Part shown: positions 12,544 through 15,362 of the stretch, one piece after another | How the letters are laid out: each line of letters begins with the position of its first letter | How positions within the stretch are numbered: position 1 is the stretch's first letter | From: JAPLXD01 sp043802865 | GTDB lineage: Bacteria > Patescibacteriota > Minisyncoccia > Moranbacterales > UBA11712 | Assembly: GCA_043802865.1 (NCBI GenBank) | Contig: JAZDKQ010000035.1 | Span: 1-15,362, forward strand | DNA length: 15,362 nucleotides | Direction of reading: 5' to 3' | Notes under the pieces: generated by a model | What the model saw: the letters and a program-made list of their open reading frames with translations, nothing else | Database searches by the model: none | Told to the model about the DNA's origin: nothing | Position numbers and translations under genes: made by a program

Positions 12544-12571
12544 ATAATATAATTTTAAAATAATTTATCAA
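12544..12571 (-). promoter_or_regulatory. Possible promoter of the DUF5666-like gene
   Basis: On the minus strand TTGATA (12571-12566, five of six) and TATTAT (12549-12544, five of six) are 16 bases apart. A second pair, TTGAGA with TAAAAT, overlaps it. The gap 12531-12645 is extremely AT-rich, so chance matches are likely. Just after the permease stop the minus strand also has GAAATT-TTT-AATTTC followed by CAATTTTT, a weak terminator candidate. Confidence 0.4.
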
Positions 12572-12645
12572 TGTCTCAATTTAAAAGAAATTATAAAATT
12601 AAAGCATTATTTAAAAATTAAAAATTGGAAATTAAAAATTTCTCG

Positions 12646-13860
12646 CTATTCATATCTCAACGCTTCGATCGGATTCAAATTCGCCGCTCTTCTCGCCGGG
12701 TAAAAACCGAAAACAATTCCCACCACAGCTGACACGCCGAAAGCGAGAAGAACTGCCGAAAAAGATATCTGGGCGTTGAGGCTCACAAATCTGTTCACGG
12801 CGAACGATGCTACCCAGCCAAGCAGTATGCCTATTGCTCCGCCCAGAAATGTAAGCACGACTGCTTCCGCCAGAAACTGCAGGTTTATATAAATCTTTCT
12901 TATTCCAACCGCTTTTCGAAGGCCGATCTCGCGCGTTCGCTCCGTGACGTTCGTCAGCATCATATTCATAATTCCGATTCCTCCCACCAGAAGCGAGATA
13001 CCCGCGATTGAAGAAAGAAGAATGGTAAATGTACTTGTGATGCTCGTGGCGGTCGCAATAATGTCGTTTTGGTTCATGATACTGAAATCGGCTTGCGTTG
13101 GATCTGTTATTTTGTGGCGTGTTATAAGTAGATCCGAAATTTGCTGCTGAACCGAAGTCATAAAAGCCTGATCCGTGGCGGCGATACTCACATTAGACAA
13201 ATAATTATTCCCCGACAAAAAATGCTGGGCGGTAGCGAGCGGAACATAAATATTGCTATCGGGATTGCTGAAACCGGAGCCCCCTTTTGCTTCCGCGACA
13301 CCGGTTACCTGAAAATCAACGTTCTTTATTTTTATCGATTGGCCGACAGGATTGACGTTTACGCCAAATAAATCATCCCTCGCCGTTGGACCAAGGATTG
13401 CCACTTTGGCCGAGCTTTTTTCTTGCTGATCGGAGAAAAAAGATCCTATGTTCATTTTTACATTCCGGACCGCGAGATAATCCAGCACGGTTCCGACTAT
13501 TTGAGTATTGGTATTGTTGCCTTTCGCGGTCACCTGATACCGTCTCGATACTTCAGGAGCGACCGCTTTCGCGTTTTGCACCTGGCTTTTAATCGCATCA
13601 GCGTCCTCGAGTGTCAAGGTCTGGGAACTGCCCGCTCCCTGGCTGATTCCGCCCACCCGTTGGGAACCGGGCATTACGATAATCAAATTAGATCCAATAG
13701 ACTCGATATTTTTTTCAATAGTGCTTTTCGCCCCTTGTCCGATGGCCACCATCGTTATTACCGAAGCAATTCCAATAACGATGCCTAAAATTGTGAGGCT
13801 TGACCTGGCTTTATTGCCGGAAAGAGAACGAATTGTTTCTCGAAATAGATCAATGAGCAT
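12646..13860 (-). CDS. ABC transporter permease, MacB/FtsX type
   Basis: The 404-residue protein has the MacB/LolC-type layout. One N-terminal membrane helix (about 22-43) is followed by a large extracytoplasmic MacB_PCD domain (about 50-270), then three helices in the C-terminal FtsX domain (about 275-300, 325-352, 362-386). TERTREIGLRKAVG sits after the second helix, and the protein ends in YPARRAANLNPIEALRYE, the standard end of this family. It is a half transporter that dimerises and works with the ATPase upstream and the membrane-fusion protein. Families of this type export peptides, antibiotics or lipoproteins by mechanotransmission. In monoderm cells the closest analogue is the YknXYZ type. 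It overlaps the ATPase gene by 11 bases. Confidence 0.95.
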   Translation of the reverse strand: MLIDLFRETIRSLSGNKARSSLTILGIVIGIASVITMVAIGQGAKSTIEKNIESIGSNLIIVMPGSQRVGGISQGAGSSQTLTLEDADAIKSQVQNAKAVAPEVSRRYQVTAKGNNTNTQIVGTVLDYLAVRNVKMNIGSFFSDQQEKSSAKVAILGPTARDDLFGVNVNPVGQSIKIKNVDFQVTGVAEAKGGSGFSNPDSNIYVPLATAQHFLSGNNYLSNVSIAATDQAFMTSVQQQISDLLITRHKITDPTQADFSIMNQNDIIATATSITSTFTILLSSIAGISLLVGGIGIMNMMLTNVTERTREIGLRKAVGIRKIYINLQFLAEAVVLTFLGGAIGILLGWVASFAVNRFVSLNAQISFSAVLLAFGVSAVVGIVFGFYPARRAANLNPIEALRYE

Positions 13861-14536
13861 TGTTTTTTATATCCTTTTCTATTAAGCCGTCTCTGACGGA
13901 AATTATCCGCCGCGTAAACTGGGCGATCTCCATTTCGTGAGTGATAAGCACGATAGTATGTCCCTGGCTGTTGAGCTCTTGAAAATTTTTCATTACCACA
14001 CGGCTGGTTTTCGTATCAAGATTCCCCGTCGGCTCATCCGCCAGAATAATAGACGGGTTATTTACGAGAGCGCGGGCAACAGCCACGCGCTGCATCTGTC
14101 CACCCGAGAGCTGATTTGATAAATTCAAAAACTTATTTTCCTCAAGTCCGACATATTTCAAGGTTTCGCGGGCCTTTGCTTCCCTTTCTTTCATCGGCAC
14201 GCCAGAATATGCAAGCGGGAGCATGACATTTTGAAGAACCGTTGTGCGAGGCAGAAGATTGAATGACTGGAAAACAAAACCGATTTTTTCTCTCCGTAGA
14301 TCCGAGAGTTCGTCCTCGTCCATAAGTGAAACTTCTTTTCCTTCCAGAAAATATTTTCCGCTGGTCGGCGTATCGAGAGCCCCAAAAATATGCATTAGTG
14401 TCGATTTTCCGCTACCCGAAGGTCCGATGATAGCGACGAACTCCCCTTTTTCGATTTTGAGAGTGACCCCATCGAGAGCGACTGTTTCAACATCACCGTT
14501 TTTATAAACTTTTTTAAGATTTTTGCATTCAATCAT
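13850..14536 (-). CDS. ABC transporter ATP-binding protein, MacB/LolD type
   Basis: This 228-residue ATPase is complete. Walker A GPSGSGKS is at 38-45, the Q-loop at Q90 (FVFQSFNLLP), the signature LSGGQMQRVAVARAL at 143-157, Walker B IILADE at 163-168 with D-loop GNLD, and the switch H200 (LITHE). NLLPRTTVLQNVMLPL is typical of the LolD/MacB subfamily. It powers the FtsX-type permease whose gene overlaps its end by 11 bases. It begins five bases after the membrane-fusion gene stops. Unlike enterobacterial MacB, the ATPase and permease are separate proteins here, as in Gram-positive systems. Confidence 0.96.
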   Translation of the reverse strand: MIECKNLKKVYKNGDVETVALDGVTLKIEKGEFVAIIGPSGSGKSTLMHIFGALDTPTSGKYFLEGKEVSLMDEDELSDLRREKIGFVFQSFNLLPRTTVLQNVMLPLAYSGVPMKEREAKARETLKYVGLEENKFLNLSNQLSGGQMQRVAVARALVNNPSIILADEPTGNLDTKTSRVVMKNFQELNSQGHTIVLITHEMEIAQFTRRIISVRDGLIEKDIKNNAH

Positions 14537-14541
14537 AGAGT

Positions 14542-15362
14542 TTAATCGGCGTGTCCGCCGCCGCCCATACCGGGAAGTCTTAGTCCGCCGCTTCCGCCGC
14601 CGCTTCTGTTTGTGCTTGAAGTGCCGGTAGTAGCAGATGAAGTGCTTGAATTGATGGTTTGCGTGACAACCTTGTCTCCCGCATTGATACCGCTTATGAT
14701 CTCCGTATCAGTACTGTTTGAAAGTCCAACCTGTACGCTTTTCTTTTCGGGAGCATTCCCGGAAAGCACTTCTACATAATCGCCGCTCCCGTCATTCTTC
14801 ACCGCGTTTGCAGGAACAATGAGGACGTTTTGTTTGACATCCGTGATAATAGAAGCGGAAACGCTCATCTCCGGCTTTATGCGATTATCCAGCGCATCAA
14901 AACCTATAGTGACGTTATATGTGACAACCCCTTGACTGATTGTTCCAAGTGAATCCATTTTTTCAACTTTCCCCGACGCCTCGAAGTTATCTAGTGCATC
15001 CAACTTCAGCATCGCCTTTTGCCCTATGGAGACATTGGCGACATCCACCTCATTGACCTGGACTTGGGCCTTCATCGTACCCAGATCACCAATGACAATC
15101 GGCGCCTGAGAAGTGCTGCTTGAAGACAATCGGCTCAAATCATCTCCGTTTTTGATATTCACCGCGTTAACTGTGCCATCTATTAGCGCCGTTACCCTTC
15201 TTTTGCCAGCCTCGGTCAGTGTATTGTTATAATCCGCTTGAGTGGCAGTGAAATTTTTTTCTGCCTGGGTAACTTTATCCTCCGCCGTATCGATCTTTTC
15301 CTTCATCACTTTGAGCTGTCTGTCCGTGTATGTTCCGGGAGTTTTGTCCTCCTTCTTTTTTG
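14542..15362 (-). CDS. Membrane-fusion protein, MacA/HlyD family, 5' end cut by window edge
   Basis: About 272 residues are visible and the frame runs off the right edge, so the N-terminal anchor and first barrel part are missing. The visible part starts in the coiled-coil hairpin (about 10-45, KEDKTPGTYTDRQLK and on). It returns into a lipoyl/barrel-sandwich half at RVTALIDGTVNAVNIKNGD, followed by a beta-barrel (GQKAMLKLDALDNFEASGKV) and a membrane-proximal domain (VPANAVKNDGSGDYVEVL). The last 30 or so residues are Ser/Thr/Gly-rich and end GLRLPGMGGGGHAD. It would sit outside the cytoplasmic membrane and couple to the FtsX permease. It is the first visible gene of the export operon. An apparent internal start at 15309 is a GTG inside the coiled coil and is not the true start. 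Confidence 0.93.
   Translation of the reverse strand, partial: KKKEDKTPGTYTDRQLKVMKEKIDTAEDKVTQAEKNFTATQADYNNTLTEAGKRRVTALIDGTVNAVNIKNGDDLSRLSSSSTSQAPIVIGDLGTMKAQVQVNEVDVANVSIGQKAMLKLDALDNFEASGKVEKMDSLGTISQGVVTYNVTIGFDALDNRIKPEMSVSASIITDVKQNVLIVPANAVKNDGSGDYVEVLSGNAPEKKSVQVGLSNSTDTEIISGINAGDKVVTQTINSSTSSATTGTSSTNRSGGGSGGLRLPGMGGGGHAD

Noticed and set aside
1..15362. Recoding of UGA as glycine (code 25), seen in some candidate phyla
   Set aside because: The conserved genes are full length without in-frame UGA, and the ABC ATPase ends at UGA in the expected place.
1..15362. CRISPR array, rRNA, prophage or insertion sequence with transposase
   Set aside because: No regularly spaced direct repeats, rRNA motifs, integrase, phage or transposase reading frames were seen.

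Overview
The window looks like a chromosomal segment of a Candidate Phyla Radiation (Patescibacteria, probably Parcubacteria-like) genome. The reasons are the AT-leaning composition, the scarcity of Shine-Dalgarno sites, a compact type IV pilus operon without the outer-membrane parts PilP/PilQ, protein families typical of these genomes, and palindromic repeats between genes. The standard stop codons are used: full-length proteins are read without any UGA recoding. Taxonomy is an inference; no rRNA is present.

Bases 1-6623 (minus strand) hold a type IV pilus assembly operon in the order pilM-pilN-pilO-pilB-(CheY-like receiver)-pilT-pilC. pilC runs off the left edge. PilM/N/O form the inner-membrane platform, PilB extends and PilT retracts the pilus, PilC is the membrane platform protein, and the single-domain receiver may set motor activity. 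A perfect 20-bp hairpin lies between pilT and pilC and covers part of the pilC ribosome binding site. Divergent from pilM, comF (6723-7475, plus) encodes a competence-type phosphoribosyltransferase, so DNA-uptake functions flank the same ~100-bp promoter region.

Bases 7476-10600 (plus) carry tRNA-Ser(GCT), a broken tRNA-Ser whose anticodon loop is interrupted by a 30-bp double hairpin, tRNA-Ser(TGA), a small membrane protein, tRNA-Arg(GCG), tRNA-Arg(CCG) and recG. The recG start codon is two bases after the last tRNA.

Bases 10601-11510 are the least explained part. They hold an 87-bp inverted-repeat element, a series of hairpins with terminators on both strands, a short basic ORF behind the best Shine-Dalgarno site seen in the window, a three-helix membrane protein that seems to have lost its first codons to a one-base deletion, a near-consensus promoter, and a perfect 30-bp palindrome.

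Bases 11600-15362 (minus) hold a cupin, a secreted or anchored glycine-rich protein with a DUF5666-like domain, and a MacA/MacB-type ABC export operon: membrane-fusion protein (cut by the right edge), ATPase and FtsX-type permease.
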